A stretch of 64,000 nucleotides of DNA from Camillea tinctor (Eukaryota > Ascomycota > Sordariomycetes > Xylariales > Xylariaceae), in the NCBI GenBank assembly GCA_022578605.1, contig MU394073.1, positions 248,001-312,000 of the forward strand, in the 5' to 3' direction. Within the stretch, counting starts at the first letter, position 1, and every line of letters begins with the position of its first letter. Both the position numbers and the translations under genes were made by a program. Under the pieces are notes generated by a model that saw nothing but the letters and a program-made list of their open reading frames with translations, did not search any database and had not been told where the DNA came from. Positions 10,997-22,061 of this stretch are shown here, piece by piece.

Positions 10997-12573
10997 ATGG
11001 CAATCCAATCAATTTTAGAAAAAGCCGCTCAACGGTTAAAAGGATTCAAATTCGAACCAGGAATTCCGCCTTTCGATGAACCAGATGACATCTATGCAGC
11101 TCTCGTTGGATCTACGGAGGACGAGATCCCCGTTATTGAAGCACGGGATCTTTTGGAGACCAGCATTACTAAGCTAATACGGATTTGTCTGAAATATGAA
11201 GATGTTTACCGTCGCCTACGTGGCCACGAGGCCTTCTGGTATTTGATATTCTCTGCATAGGATGCATATTATCTCCTCCAGCCTAGCGACATTAGCCATC
11301 TCGTCTCGCGTTTTGTCGGCGCTCGCCGACGATATCTAGCCAATCCAGACGAGGACAGTGACAGTAGCAGCGACGATAGTCATGAGGACGAAGATGACGA
11401 TGATGGCTACTATAAAGAGGACGATAACCCCAAGGTTACATATTTAACAAAAGTGCTCGATCAATATATCTCGACGGTCGATTCAGTATCCACAGCAAGA
11501 CCGACACGGGGTGTACGCACCCTGACCGCACCTAGAGATACCGACATTGCTCAGAGACTTAGGGGCACGAGATTGGGTGCCGTTGTGTGGCCACCCGGGC
11601 ACTATGTAGATGTCGATGTTGCCATCATGAGCGAGGAGACCATCAGAAGGGAACTCTTTGGTATCAGCACCCGCAACAAAGCATTTCAGGAAGCTCCCCG
11701 TTTTCCGCACGATCAAGACCCGCCCCTCGCAGTCCGCAAGTACCTCAGTTGGCTCTCCCTCACCAAGAAGAATTCCGATTCCCACTGTGCCTTGTTTCTG
11801 GCGCCCGTGGCGTTTATCGACCACGGAGAACGGCAGGACTGGTACGAGCACACGGGTCACCAGGCGCGATTCTACGCCACCATTCACGAGTTCCTAGACT
11901 ACGCACACGATGAATTCGAGAAGACCAGTATGGACTACAAGACACATGCTATTTGTCTCCTGACACCCGTAAGAAATCCTTCCGAGCTTGCTTCCCCTCT
12001 CTTTGAACAAATATTGCTCTTCGGGAATAGGAAATCTTACTTATTCTTAAACTACTGGCCTAGGTGCTATGCACTCCTTAGCCAAGTGATATATGCTAAC
12101 TCTAGTTATCATAGTGGTTCTTCGATGTCGACACTTTCGCGAAAACAGCATCAGAGGATGGTAAGGTGGTGGTCCCGAACGTGTGGGAGAAAACGTGCTT
12201 TCGCGCGGGCATGATGCTCTCACTAAGCAAGGTTGAGCTAGAGGACCAACGCTGGCACTACCGGCTCGTGCTATTCAAGCCCGGCCCTCCCACATACCCG
12301 ATGGCGGCCCAGCTCTCTGAACGTCGGGCGATGGAGAACGACTGGGTAGTGGACATGTTAGATTGCGTGGACAAGCGATTCCAGGTCGTACAGGGCTGGA
12401 CGGACGGGACTGCTGAGTTTCACGAGGAACCACCATCGGGTCGCCGAGTCGGGGCTGATTCGGTGGAGGCATCGTGCGAGATAATCGAGGAGATCATGGT
12501 GGATATCAGCCAACTTCCTACCACAGAGAAGAGGTTTCTGGCTAGAGGGTTCACAACGCTAGCTAGATATTAA
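10997..12573 (+). CDS. Uncharacterised protein with acidic stretch; frame broken by an in-frame TAG
   Basis: No family recognised. Start ATG at 10997 (MAIQSILEKAAQRLKGFKF). The frame is open to 11257, has TAG at 11258-11260, then continues in the same frame without another stop to 11968; intron 11969-12114 (146 nt, GTAAGA donor, GCTAAC branch, ATAG acceptor) joins in phase 0 to exon 12115-12573 (WFFDVDTFAK...). Ignoring the TAG, the product is about 475 aa. Features: helical N-terminus, an acidic run (DSDSSSDDSHEDEDDDD) at about residues 120-136, and aromatic-rich HYVDVDVAIM and YATIHEFLDYAHDEF segments. The TAG may be a nonsense mutation, a sequencing error, or lie in a missed intron: GT...AG pairs of 48 nt (11240-11287) or 57 nt would keep frame, but both have poor signals. 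Coding character on both sides argues for a recently active gene. Confidence 0.55.
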
Positions 12574-12708
12574 AGAGAGGGGCTACGTAGGTCGATCTTG
12601 TCTATCTTTTCGAGATTACCTCGAATTAAGGGGGATTCACGTGTTCCATCGAGGCCTGAAGCAAGTTGAAGTTGGTTTCCGGTAGCGATGTCTAAAGCAT
12701 GTAATGTG

Positions 12709-12873
12709 ATTGGCCAGAAACGGTATGGATCTGGTGATCCATCACGTAAAGTGGTTGCATGTCAGTGCATGTGATTGGTGAAATGCCGGGCCCATAAAAT
12801 CTTTACTTTAGGTGTCACTTTCGATCCAATCACAGGCTCATGGGCCGTTGCAGCCTACGGAAAATCTATATAA
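12709..12873 (+). promoter_or_regulatory. Orphan promoter-like array: three CCAAT boxes and a TATA motif
   Basis: ATTGG at 12709-12713 and 12774-12778, CCAAT at 12826-12830, then TATATAA at 12867-12873. The first ATG after it (12899) opens only a 44-codon frame (MAVSRACPKTHKC...). The motifs fit a plus-strand core promoter, but no recognisable gene follows. Confidence 0.35.
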
Positions 12874-14407
12874 CCGAGATTTCGCTGACAAGGCAGGAAT
12901 GGCTGTGTCCCGTGCTTGTCCGAAAACCCATAAATGCATAAATGACCCGCCGAGGTTTTGGAGCCAATCTGCCAATCTCCAACTCATTCCCTTCCAACAC
13001 ATGTCCATGTCTATGTTCATTCTCCCTACCTAGACGCGCCTATTTATTTGCTCTTCTACAACCCCCTTCGCTCTGATGTGAACCCCGAATATACTTCCCC
13101 CACGAGGGGCTCGCAGATACTATCCGAGATGAAGTCTGGGTTTGTCCATGACAATGCTCTGAGCCCTTCATGATGAGCGCCCATCATGGAACCCAGAGCT
13201 GGGAAGCCCAGCCCACACCTATTGCTCCGTGCAACAGTTCATAGGATCGTTCCAGTGTCTTTGCTCTCTATCTACTAGGTTTGAGCACCTGGGTCAAATG
13301 GCTTGATGGATCATCATCGTCAAGTACTTAGTTTACCAATATGTTGAGGCGGCGCGGGGAACAGTATGAGTCCCCCCAGTCTCACAAACAATCCTAGCTT
13401 TACTAATCTGATAGTGTCTCACAGGCGAGGCTTCTCAGCCCCCACTGCAGCCGCGTGAACCGTCCCAAACATAACAAACCGCCGCCCGCTCTTGTCGTCC
13501 TGGGCAGGACGTAAAAAGGCCCAGAGTTGTTTGCGACTTGCAAACTGATGACGGCAATGAACATGACATGACTTTGAAACGAATCTTGGGGACGTTGTTT
13601 CATTACCGCACTGAAGGCATAGAAAGGATAGAAAAAAATTCATAGAGAGGCAGTAAAGAAATTGACGGATAGCATTTCTTGCGCCATGTACGGTAAGCTT
13701 CCCCATCCCGCTTGTTCCGGATCTTTGGAATTCACAAGCTCATGCCATATCGCATCATATAGGTATACGACCTTCAGGATGTTACGTTCGAGAGTATTCA
13801 GGATCAACACGTTGCCATCGACGATAATGAACAGAATGCTTTTACATCTTGCCGGGGATTGGCACGGTTAGACTTTCAATTTCTTCTATCTTGTCTTAAT
13901 GAACGAGAAACCTCAATCTTGTACTATGGCGGCACATTAAGGCTTTCATTACGAATGAAGCAAAGGCAGGCGTCAAGGGCACGGTATTTTCTCCGCATCT
14001 TGGTTTACTTTCGGGCGCCAAAAAAGTGAGTTTATGGATTAAAACGAATTCCGTTCTGAGTTGAACTAATCCGCCTTACTAGTCAACGGAGATGTCTTTT
14101 TCCAGCTGTCGTCCTGGGCACGACGATAAACCGCCTTGATTTTTCTGGATAGCGATTATATTCAGAAATCTAGTGGATGGAGACTCGTAGCATTTATTGG
14201 AGCTCCATAGAGAGATACCAGACGATACAATTAATCCATTGCCCAGATGGGGATGGTACTGATACATGTCCGGCAGAAGGCCCGACATAGGCTAATAACA
14301 ACAACTCAGGGGCATTGTGTGAGCCCGCCTGTATAGTTTTGAAGCAGCTCGTATCGTCTGGGGAACGCATGCTCGATTCTCGCATTCGTTGGGCAGATAG
14401 CCCCCAC

Positions 14408-14714
14408 GAACTTGGGTGCCAAGTTCATAGAACCACACTTTGTGGTGCCTCGAATAGGGGAATATCCCCTGTTGGGGGAGGTCTTTGGCAATCCAGCTGT
14501 ATGCAACACAACCAAGCGCACCGTCAATCTTCGACAGCGTCTTGGGGCGATCAACATGGCCAGCAACACTGTGGTGGAATCATCCCCACCTCGGCTTAAC
14601 GTCATCGCCAGTGCCACCAATACTCGGGTTCTTTCTGAAGGAGATAAGCGCGATAGTAAGAGCAATATGCCTGAAGAAAAGAGAGGGTTGGGTGACCTCC
14701 AACCCAACTGGAGG
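14408..14714. other. Segment with serial perfect stem-loops
   Basis: Three consecutive perfect stems with 3-nt loops: GAACTTGG-GTG-CCAAGTTC (14408-14426), ACCACA-CTT-TGTGGT (14432-14446) and AGGGGA-ATA-TCCCCT (14456-14470). Further on, GGGTTGG/CCAACCC (14685-14705) and CCTCCA/TGGAGG (14696-14714) overlap, so they are mutually exclusive. It could be a structured RNA, a decayed element, or chance. Confidence 0.3.
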
Positions 14715-16263
14715 GGCGGAACCTACGAAGGACCAAGACGTCACCCTTCCCTCTCTTTTCAGTCCACGGCAGAAGCAACTTTGCTCCGGAGCCAGCGTCT
14801 CGGACTCGGCCGAGGAGAACCCACGCCCGCGGCTGACAAATTATCTCCGCAATCTGTTGCGGATTTTGTTTTCTTTTTGTCCCTATTCCGCCCCCTTGTC
14901 CCTCCGTGGATGGGGGAGCTGGCTGGGGACAAAAGGATTGCACCACCCGGAGGCCGCGGGTAAGAGATTGGTGTGTGAGGAAAAAAAGGCGCATGTATCA
15001 TATTTATAATACATGTTAGACCTGGGGCTGGGCTGGTCGCGTCTCCCTGCAGGCAATGTCTCTGGCGGGCTCGGGGAGGCTCTTTGTCTCACCGAGCCTG
15101 CTACGCTTGTCTCAAGGCCCCCGGCTCGATTGTCAATTTCCTTGAAGTTCCGGGATTTTTTTTTTTTTTCGGATCCCCCACCATGTCTACCTTGTGGGGG
15201 GTTTAAACAATTTTTTTTTCTCAAAAAGGGGAGTAGATTACCAACAAAACAAAAATAGTAAGGGGCGAACAACTAAATTAACATTACCTTACATTACCCA
15301 TTATTTTCTCTCTTCCTTTTTCTCTCTCCTTTTCGGCAACTGGAGTCAGCTGGTGGGGAATTTCCGTCCAGGATAGGGATGCCTTATTAATGATTCTCTT
15401 ATCATTTTAGTTTACTTGGATAGCCGTAAATTCAAGCCAGACATTGTCTCTATTTCGTTCTTGTGTGATAGCATCGTGATATGGTCGACTTTCGTAGTAG
15501 TGATCCTATACAATCACCCCCGTACCTAACCTTCGAGACTTTGCTGAATGAACAAATTGTATGGTGCTTATAATGTAATGGAACCCAGTAGCGATCCAAT
15601 GGGGCAACACAAAAAATGTTATATGTAAGTTATATGTGAATGGATTTTCATCAAATTTGATAATAATAGTTAGCTAATACTCGTATGAAACAGTTGACCA
15701 GAACGCAAAATACACCAACTAGGCCGAAACGCCATATCTCCCATGCCGGCCGATCTGACGCTAACACTGCCGTCCATACACGCACGCCTTGCCATTGTGG
15801 CTTTCCTTCCCTCTTGTTTTCAATCTTTTGAGCGTGATGATTTCAATCCATTGTCCCTAATTCCTCATAATGACGTAAGCCTCCCTCCATATAATACATA
15901 ACCTACTCCTCCCCTTCCCCCCGGACCCAAAGTTCCGTTATAATGAAAACGAGTCAAAACTTCATTCCTCTTCTCCTTTCTCCATACACCGGAATAGAAG
16001 GTAATAAGCAAAATCTCTTCTTCTTCCTTTTCTTTTTGTTTACCCCCTTTTTACTTCGTAGGGCTCGTGGGACCACGGGTAAAGCTGTGTGAGAGGAGGA
16101 TCGAATTAGCCATTGTTCATGCGAGGTAAGACACGGAAGGTAACCATGTGATTTGGAGGGGTAGAGTTGTGAAATGCCAATGTTGAGTAGTCATATTAGG
16201 GTGGAGGGGAAGAGGGCTTCGTCGTATAATTGTTAAGGTCGTGACAGAGTTGGGGTATGTTGC

Positions 16264-16548
16264 TTACTCGTGCCACATGCGTCCAAAGAAGCCCGCCTGA
16301 GGCCTCTGCTCGCTCAAGCTGGCACGCCGGGCCATCGAGGCGGGATCACTGCCGCGCTTCTGGGTCATGAGACCGTCGAACTTGGGTCCAGAGCTCTGTG
16401 TTTAAGTGGTGTTAGTTATTTTATTGGGATACATGTGTGCATGTTGTGTGTGTAGTCGATTGGGTAGTATAAGTCAAGGGGTACGAACTCTGCGTCGGGG
16501 AGCACCTGTGCCCGGTTGAGCGTTGACACCAGTCTTTGAGCTGTCCAT
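16264..16548 (-). CDS. Small two-exon protein (63 aa), unknown function
   Basis: Exon 1 is 16489-16548 (MDSSKTGVNAQPGTGAPRRR), intron 16396-16488 (93 nt), exon 2 is 16264-16395, opening SSGPKFDGLMTQKRGSDPAS and closing with GFFGRMWHE. The intron has a strong ACTAAC branch site and ACAG acceptor but a rare donor, GTTCGT. The product is basic and Ser/Arg-rich with a GFFGRMW end. This layout (short polar N-terminus, RRxS-type sites, GFFG-x-MW end) recalls small conserved proteins of filamentous ascomycetes with no assigned role; that is from memory and not checked. No signal peptide or membrane segment is visible. It stands alone in a 7 kb gene-poor region. Confidence 0.65.
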
Positions 16549-19500
16549 GTTGTCTGGCTTCTGAACGTGGAATGTTTTTTTTTCTCTGTTGTGTATGTGT
16601 GTGCGTGTGTAAATGCAATGTCTTGGGCACTTGTGTTTCTGAATTTCCCAATACCGTGTGACTTGGGATATTGATTGTGTGAAAATGAAAAGATCAGTCC
16701 GGGGGGAGGGAGGGAAAGAATGCAATTAGTGTAAACTTAAATAGTATGAGTAGTAGTAATAGTAGTAGTAGAAGGTAGTGTGTATGATATCTACTGCACA
16801 AAAGGGAGGAGAGTATGGAGGAATGACAAGAGAGGGAAAGAGACCCCTTTTATATATGAGGAGGAGTAGGAGGCACCTGACGAAAGCTAGATGCTGTTTC
16901 CTCCTCCTTTCTCCTACCCCTCCCTTCCCTCTCCATTGCTTGCTGCTACTAAGTCCAGAACTAATAAAACTAAACCGTGCTTTCCTTACTCGTGGTGCAT
17001 CACAGCATCATACCCCTTACCCTGCATGGTTAAACCAATTACCGGCAAGCCATTGTAAACCCCGTCCGGAGATCCTAGCAAAACTCGGTCGACAGATTCT
17101 TGCAGATCGACTAGCAAGTATGAGTGGTCAGAGTGACACAAAGAGATGGGTAGCTAAGTGTATTGATATGACCTCACCAATGAGCTATCCACAATGGGAT
17201 GATCTCAGGAGGTGCCGGAGTCTAGCGTGGCTCGAGAAGCAGACTACTAGGTATGATTTAACTGCAATATTGAAACAACCTACGTACACCAGTACATTTG
17301 TCATCGCCCTGGGTAACGTCATAAATGATGTACTTGGGTCTGTATACTGCCTAAGCTGCTTTCAGATTCGCCTAGATCAGAGTTGATATGCAGCTCTTCT
17401 TTACCCCGCAGAGCACAGAGCGCAGAGTGTAGAGCGCGGGAGGTGGAAGTGGGCTGCGTGGACAATGGGAAAATTGGGGGGATATCTCCCAATGTTCATG
17501 CTTTTTACCTTCTACCTAGGGTACGGTACATACGTGCGTATGTACAGTATCGACAAGCAACAAGTCCCGGCCTATGGTGATCGCTGCTCTCTCCAGTATT
17601 AAAACCCTAATGGTACGAGGATGGCACCATTACAAATTAGATTGAAAGACATCGAACGGGTGTAACATGTACATATGCGTAATGTATCTTTCATACGTTT
17701 TCGTTGATTGTTGTGGTTAATGGTGGATCGGCTTGTTCGCTTCATACCATGTTATTACATACAGATCCGTCGGGGAAAAGCTACCGTGACTACCGGTCGG
17801 TCTTGAGTAGCAACTTTACTACCGACATTAGTAAGAAGTAAGTGGCACCATAGACGATCGGATCACCAAACCGACGGAGAAAACCTTGAGATCGAACGTG
17901 TCTGCGTGTCGGAATCCGCAAACTGGGGAACAGAGTTCGAGCTAGTTCAAGCTATGGTTTGCCGACGGTCGACGGTAGACGGCGTTTCTTTGAACTCCCC
18001 GATTTCCAGGGTCTTGTGTGGACCAATAATCATGATGTAAACAGGGATCCGCCTTGTGCACGGCCCCATATAGTGTGATCGTAAAAGCGTGGGGCCTCTA
18101 TTTGAGACAGTTCGATGACAGCATCTTTATCAACATAGATCGACCGCAAGCACCACAATGGGATCATAGAACTTAAACGGGTGGAGCTGCAAACATATGT
18201 AGGTATCAATTGAATAAATTATAATTAACTAGTATTTAGATACTGACTACGAAGCCCAAAAAACCACCCGACATGTTTCAACTTTCCACCACATCCTTGG
18301 GTTTCATTGTTCAAAGATGGGTTATCATAGGATACGATCCTCAATAAATCTGTAATTGAGAAAATATTAGTCAACAAAGAAAGAGACAACGACAATTTAA
18401 CATGTATAGAAAAGTGCCTCATCAGTTCTCCAAGGTGATGGAAAGTCTCGTCATGAAGAACTCCGAAATAGATTGCAGGAAATGTTTTCATCCGTGAAGC
18501 TTCTAGTGGGTGGAAAAGATCAGGGAAGAAGTAACTCACAATACACATACTATGATGTTAGTTAGAGGAGCTTAAAAATAAGGTCACCTAAGTTAATGAG
18601 CAGTTAGCAACTATCATTCCCGTGGTGAAAAGAGAATGCAGTTATTAGGATAGCTATCAGTCTAGGGCAGTTAGCACTGTATCCACCATGAGGGATCGAT
18701 GAGAAACACATACCTCATTAAATCAGATTTTGAATTGATGTTCATTTCCATGCCCATAGGACAGGATCAAACAGTGTGAATAATGATCATCATCTTAAAA
18801 TGAATAGGAATCCGGGAGAAAAACAGATTATATATACCTGTTGACGTCTGTCAGCCGAGTCCATATCTTTGAGAGTACGTAGAGCATCATGTGGTTAAGA
18901 CACAATCAGTTGACGAAGTCTCAACAAGAATCCTCCGCCACCATCCTCCCACAAGGTTTTGTACGACCTCGCTTTGAATAGAAGGAGGCTTTAGAGGTTC
19001 ATTTATGTCCGCCCGTTCGTTCAAGATTTCCTCATTTTGTGAGAGCACCACGGCAACAAGGGAGAATTATGTACCTATAAACGTTGACATATTAGCACAC
19101 CTGCATTGAGCAAACAGGACTGTCAAACAAGAATTGAGGTGGGATATTGAGGTCAGACAAGGCTGAAACTAAAACGAGGTGTCCACATTATATATTAAGA
19201 ATGAGGAATTCCTAGGTTTGTCGATTTTTTTCATCACTCCTGCAATGTGGTTGTGGTGGGGAGGGTAGAGTTAAATCAGATATGGGAAGGGGCACCGACC
19301 TTTTGATCTTCTGATATTGGCGATTAGCCCAAGAATAGAGGGCGACACTGTCTAAGCAGCAGGGAACATCTGTGAGCATAATATTAGCTACTATCCAATG
19401 CACAGAAATAGCTTGATTATGGTGATTGGGGTTATTTGCTCAGGGTAATTCTAGAGTCTAAAGGATCCCCATGATGTTGTTGTAAGATTTGGATTGTTCA

Positions 19501-20081
19501 ATTTTTTCTTCGTCACGGCAAATTTTTGGTTGCGGGAAAAGCATGGAGGTACATACCAAATAAAATCAAACAAGTAGAATCGCCTAACTCTCGTTAGAAT
19601 ACAGACAAAGAAGAGGGGAATATTCGAGGCATTTTCACTCTCGTTTCCTGAGGTAAAAAAATATGATGAAGAGGTAAAGAGAGAAGGAAGAAAAAATGGT
19701 TCGCAGTTGGGAAGAAAAGTGAAGAGAAAAAAAAATGGTGGTGGAGAACTTGGACCTAGAGCCAAATCCCTCATTGCCATTGGATAATCGGAAATTCGTG
19801 AGCGAGGCTGCCGAGAAATCCATTGGTCCAAGCTCTTCTCTACTGCCAGCTGTTTGCAAATGTGGACACTCGAGGGGCTCACCCAGATTTCCAAGGTTGG
19901 AGACCTGCCGGTATGTGGCGCAGCTTTGCCACATCTTATCGCTCGTATCTTATCGCCGGGCCTCCCATACTTATCACCCTCCCATCCCTCCGAGCGTCAT
20001 CTCCGGTTCTTTCTTCCCCAAGAACAACTTCTCCCCTCAACCTTTTGTTCGCAGCAGTTCTGCGAACACAGTTTTTTCACG
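16549..20081. other. Gene-poor stretch upstream of two genes
   Basis: Contains the 5' region of the 63-aa gene (GTA/TAG-rich simple sequence near 16740-16770), open frames at 16778-17386 that I do not trust, the possible relic at 18.2-19.4 kb, and, before 20082, a pyrimidine-rich leader typical of a highly expressed fungal gene. Confidence 0.5.
18240..19370 (-). other. Possible multi-intron gene, gene relic or spliced non-coding RNA
   Basis: The minus strand carries several intron-like signals: a complete 52-nt candidate at 18662-18713 (GTATGT donor, GCTAAC branch, CTAG acceptor), and acceptors with good branch sites ending at 19370 (GCTAAT...CACAG), 18550 (CTAACTAAC...ATAG), 18503 (CACTAG) and 18350 (GACTAAT...TTACAG). 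One intervening piece (19300-19369) reads DVPCCLDSVALYSWANRQYQ, and 18351-18500 reads MKTFPAIYFGVLHDETFHHL; both look protein-like. I could not join the pieces into one open frame or recognise a family. Confidence 0.25.
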
Positions 20082-21398
20082 ATGGTCGCCTCTTCAGGTG
20101 GCATATGGGCTCCCGCAGCCATGCGGATAGCCCGCAGTGCCGCCTATAAGGCGAGCAAGATCATACGATCGAAGCTCGCTGCTGTTACCCGACCAGTCAA
20201 CACCGCTCTCGAACCCGTCCTGGTTCGAAACTCTCCTCGACAGCCCATTCATCCATCTGCTTTCCTACGCCAGCAAAAGAGCCGACGATGGCACTCGACC
20301 TCTACTTACAAGAACATCAACTCTGCCGTCCGTCGATTCTTCAGCACCGGCCGCCTTGATGCTGCTCCCAAGTTCGACCGATCCAAGTTCGTAAAGACCC
20401 GGGTTGGAGGTGCCATCTCTCAGTTCACTGGCCAGGCTCCCTTTGCGAGCACACTGCGGCCCAACCTCACCGGTGGAGCCTTGCCCCGTACGGCTGGAGG
20501 GTACGGCCTCGGATCCGGTCGGATCGGTGGCGTACGTTACTTCTCCCACGCCCCGGCGGCCCAGGCCCAAGTCGTGCAGAACGTCTCGTCTGCCGTGCGG
20601 GCCTTCTGGATCTCCGGACAAAAGGCCCAGTTTACCGGGTACAACGCTCGTGGCGAGAAGCAGTATCGTGCCGTATCAGCTCTTGAGGAGGAGACCGCCC
20701 GTAAGCTGGGAGCCATGTCCCGCCATGCTGCCGGTTCCTACGTCGACTTCCGCCTGAGCCCAACTGTCACCGCCCTGAGCCCCCTCACCGCTGCTTTCCC
20801 CTACTCCACTGCTGCCGGTATCAAGGCTTCTTCCCTGGACACCACTACCCTGAACACTGATGGCTTCCTTGATGTCCTCTCCGTGGACTTTGGCCGCGCT
20901 CTGAAGGACCTGGCCAGTATCCTGTCGGACATAAAGAAGCTCTCGTCGTTAGGTGACCTTCCTGTACAGCTAGAAAAAGGGAATATACTTCGCGTCCGCT
21001 TCCCAGGTGTCGATGCCCGTACGGTCGAATCTCTCTGCGACGACCTCGGTCTGACCCGAGGCGTCGTCTACGAGGACCCGGAGTTCGATACCGAAGTGGG
21101 TGTGCCTATGGCGTTGAAGTTCCCCTGCGCACCTGATGCCCACAGCGACGGTGCGAGCTACTTCACGTCAGCCGACGGCTCCGAAAGGTCCGACGAAAGC
21201 TTCCCCCTCGAAGCGGAGCTCTTCGAAGCCTACAGTACGATGGAAGATAACCCCTGGTTGTCTTCTCCGGACCTGGAAGGCTACGAGAGCATGTCACCGC
21301 CGATCAGCTCTGGCGTACACTGTTCAGATGACTTGGAAGGCCTTGAGGGCATATACAGGTTCTTGGAAGAATGTGACCGTGCTCAGGGGGTTTTCTAA
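20082..21398 (+). CDS. Mitochondrion-targeted-looking conserved fungal protein (438 aa), function unknown
   Basis: Intronless. I chose ATG 20082 (MVASSGGIWAPAAMRIARSA) although the frame stays open upstream to 19854, because the upstream part looks like a pyrimidine-rich leader and this start gives a classic presequence: about 90 residues rich in Arg/Ala/Ser with no acidic residue until about 65, with RRWHS and RRFFSTGR as possible processing sites. The middle (GGALPRTAGGYG, YFSHAPAAQAQVVQNVSSAV, SYVDFRLSPTVTALSPL) looks like a conserved fungal family that I recall being labelled casein kinase II beta 2 subunit in databases, although no CK2-beta zinc finger is visible, so I do not adopt that name. 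The C-terminal 100 residues are strongly acidic. Mitochondrial location is inferred. Confidence 0.75.
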   Translation: MVASSGGIWAPAAMRIARSAAYKASKIIRSKLAAVTRPVNTALEPVLVRNSPRQPIHPSAFLRQQKSRRWHSTSTYKNINSAVRRFFSTGRLDAAPKFDRSKFVKTRVGGAISQFTGQAPFASTLRPNLTGGALPRTAGGYGLGSGRIGGVRYFSHAPAAQAQVVQNVSSAVRAFWISGQKAQFTGYNARGEKQYRAVSALEEETARKLGAMSRHAAGSYVDFRLSPTVTALSPLTAAFPYSTAAGIKASSLDTTTLNTDGFLDVLSVDFGRALKDLASILSDIKKLSSLGDLPVQLEKGNILRVRFPGVDARTVESLCDDLGLTRGVVYEDPEFDTEVGVPMALKFPCAPDAHSDGASYFTSADGSERSDESFPLEAELFEAYSTMEDNPWLSSPDLEGYESMSPPISSGVHCSDDLEGLEGIYRFLEECDRAQGVF

Positions 21399-22061
21399 GA
21401 TTCTAAATAAGTAGCCGGTGGGGATGACCCGAAGTGAATTTTTGTAGCGGCGTTTTTTTATTCTCGTTAGAGTGGGGACTCGACTCTTGATTTGGAAAGG
21501 TTAGCGGTTACGAGACTGATACGATGGAAATACACACCACACTCTGGGGGCTTTTTATCAATATACCTATCACTACACAGACATCTCAAATTTACAAACA
21601 GGCAGATTAGTAGCCGTAGTTGCTGATCGAATGGATTTCTTTTGTTCTTAAAGAAAATAAATAGAAAAGGAAAAAAAAAACTTCATATGCTATAACAACT
21701 TGGTTTATACATCATCGTGTCATTTGAACTCATAAAAATTCAAGCGAACCATGTGGATGCTGTTGTATTTCGTTAACGTAGCCCAGAACCATTTTGTTAT
21801 AAAAGAGCTTTTTGGCTCGCCCTTCTTAAAATTTAGAAGTCGTATTAGTATATAGGGTATCTTGAATAAGATCCGAGGCCGCCAGGTAAAGCGGGAAGAC
21901 AAGTCGCGATTAGTTAACGACGAAGTTGATCTAATGAAACTCGAGTGAAAAAAAAAAAAGAAGTTCCTCCCATATTTCCTTATACCCCTTAATACTAGAT
22001 TCCCCAACTCATAGTATTTCCATTATAATCTATAGCCAGACCAACACACACCCACCCCCTC
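21399..22061. other. Convergent 3' intergenic region
   Basis: Lies between the 3' ends of the 438-aa gene and the HCNGP gene. It is AT-rich with A9-A12 tracts near 21670 and 21950; nothing else is seen. Confidence 0.6.

Larger units (their letters stand above)
12574..16263. other. Gene-poor stretch
   Basis: About 3.7 kb without a supportable protein gene. It contains the CCAAT/TATA array, a 14-base word TGTCGTCCTGGGCA repeated at 13493 and 14107, a hairpin-rich segment at 14408-14714, a locally GC-rich patch (about 14700-15130) with further inverted repeats (GGCTCGG...CCGAGCC near 15070-15105; CCCCCAC...GTGGGGG at 15175-15200), and homopolymer T tracts. Open frames of up to 183 codons at 14412-14994 overlap on both strands, start at non-ATG codons or lack similarity that I recognise. 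Confidence 0.5.

Noticed and set aside
11240..11287. 48-nt intron to remove the in-frame TAG
   Set aside because: Keeps frame with GTATTT...CTAG but lacks a clear branch site and is at the short limit; kept only as an alternative to a nonsense mutation.
13419..13706. 95-codon minus-strand frame with a Cys/His-rich segment resembling a zinc knuckle
   Set aside because: Spacing of the cysteines and histidines fits no known finger and there is no supporting gene structure.
14412..14994. Overlapping open frames of 130-183 codons on both strands
   Set aside because: Non-ATG starts, mutual overlap, no recognisable domain, and local GC-richness that lengthens open frames by chance.
16778..17386. 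202-codon plus-strand open frame
   Set aside because: Compositionally simple first half (LLLLSPELI, TPPFPLHC) and no similarity recognised; probably chance. An inner ATG at 17120 would give 88 aa, also unsupported.
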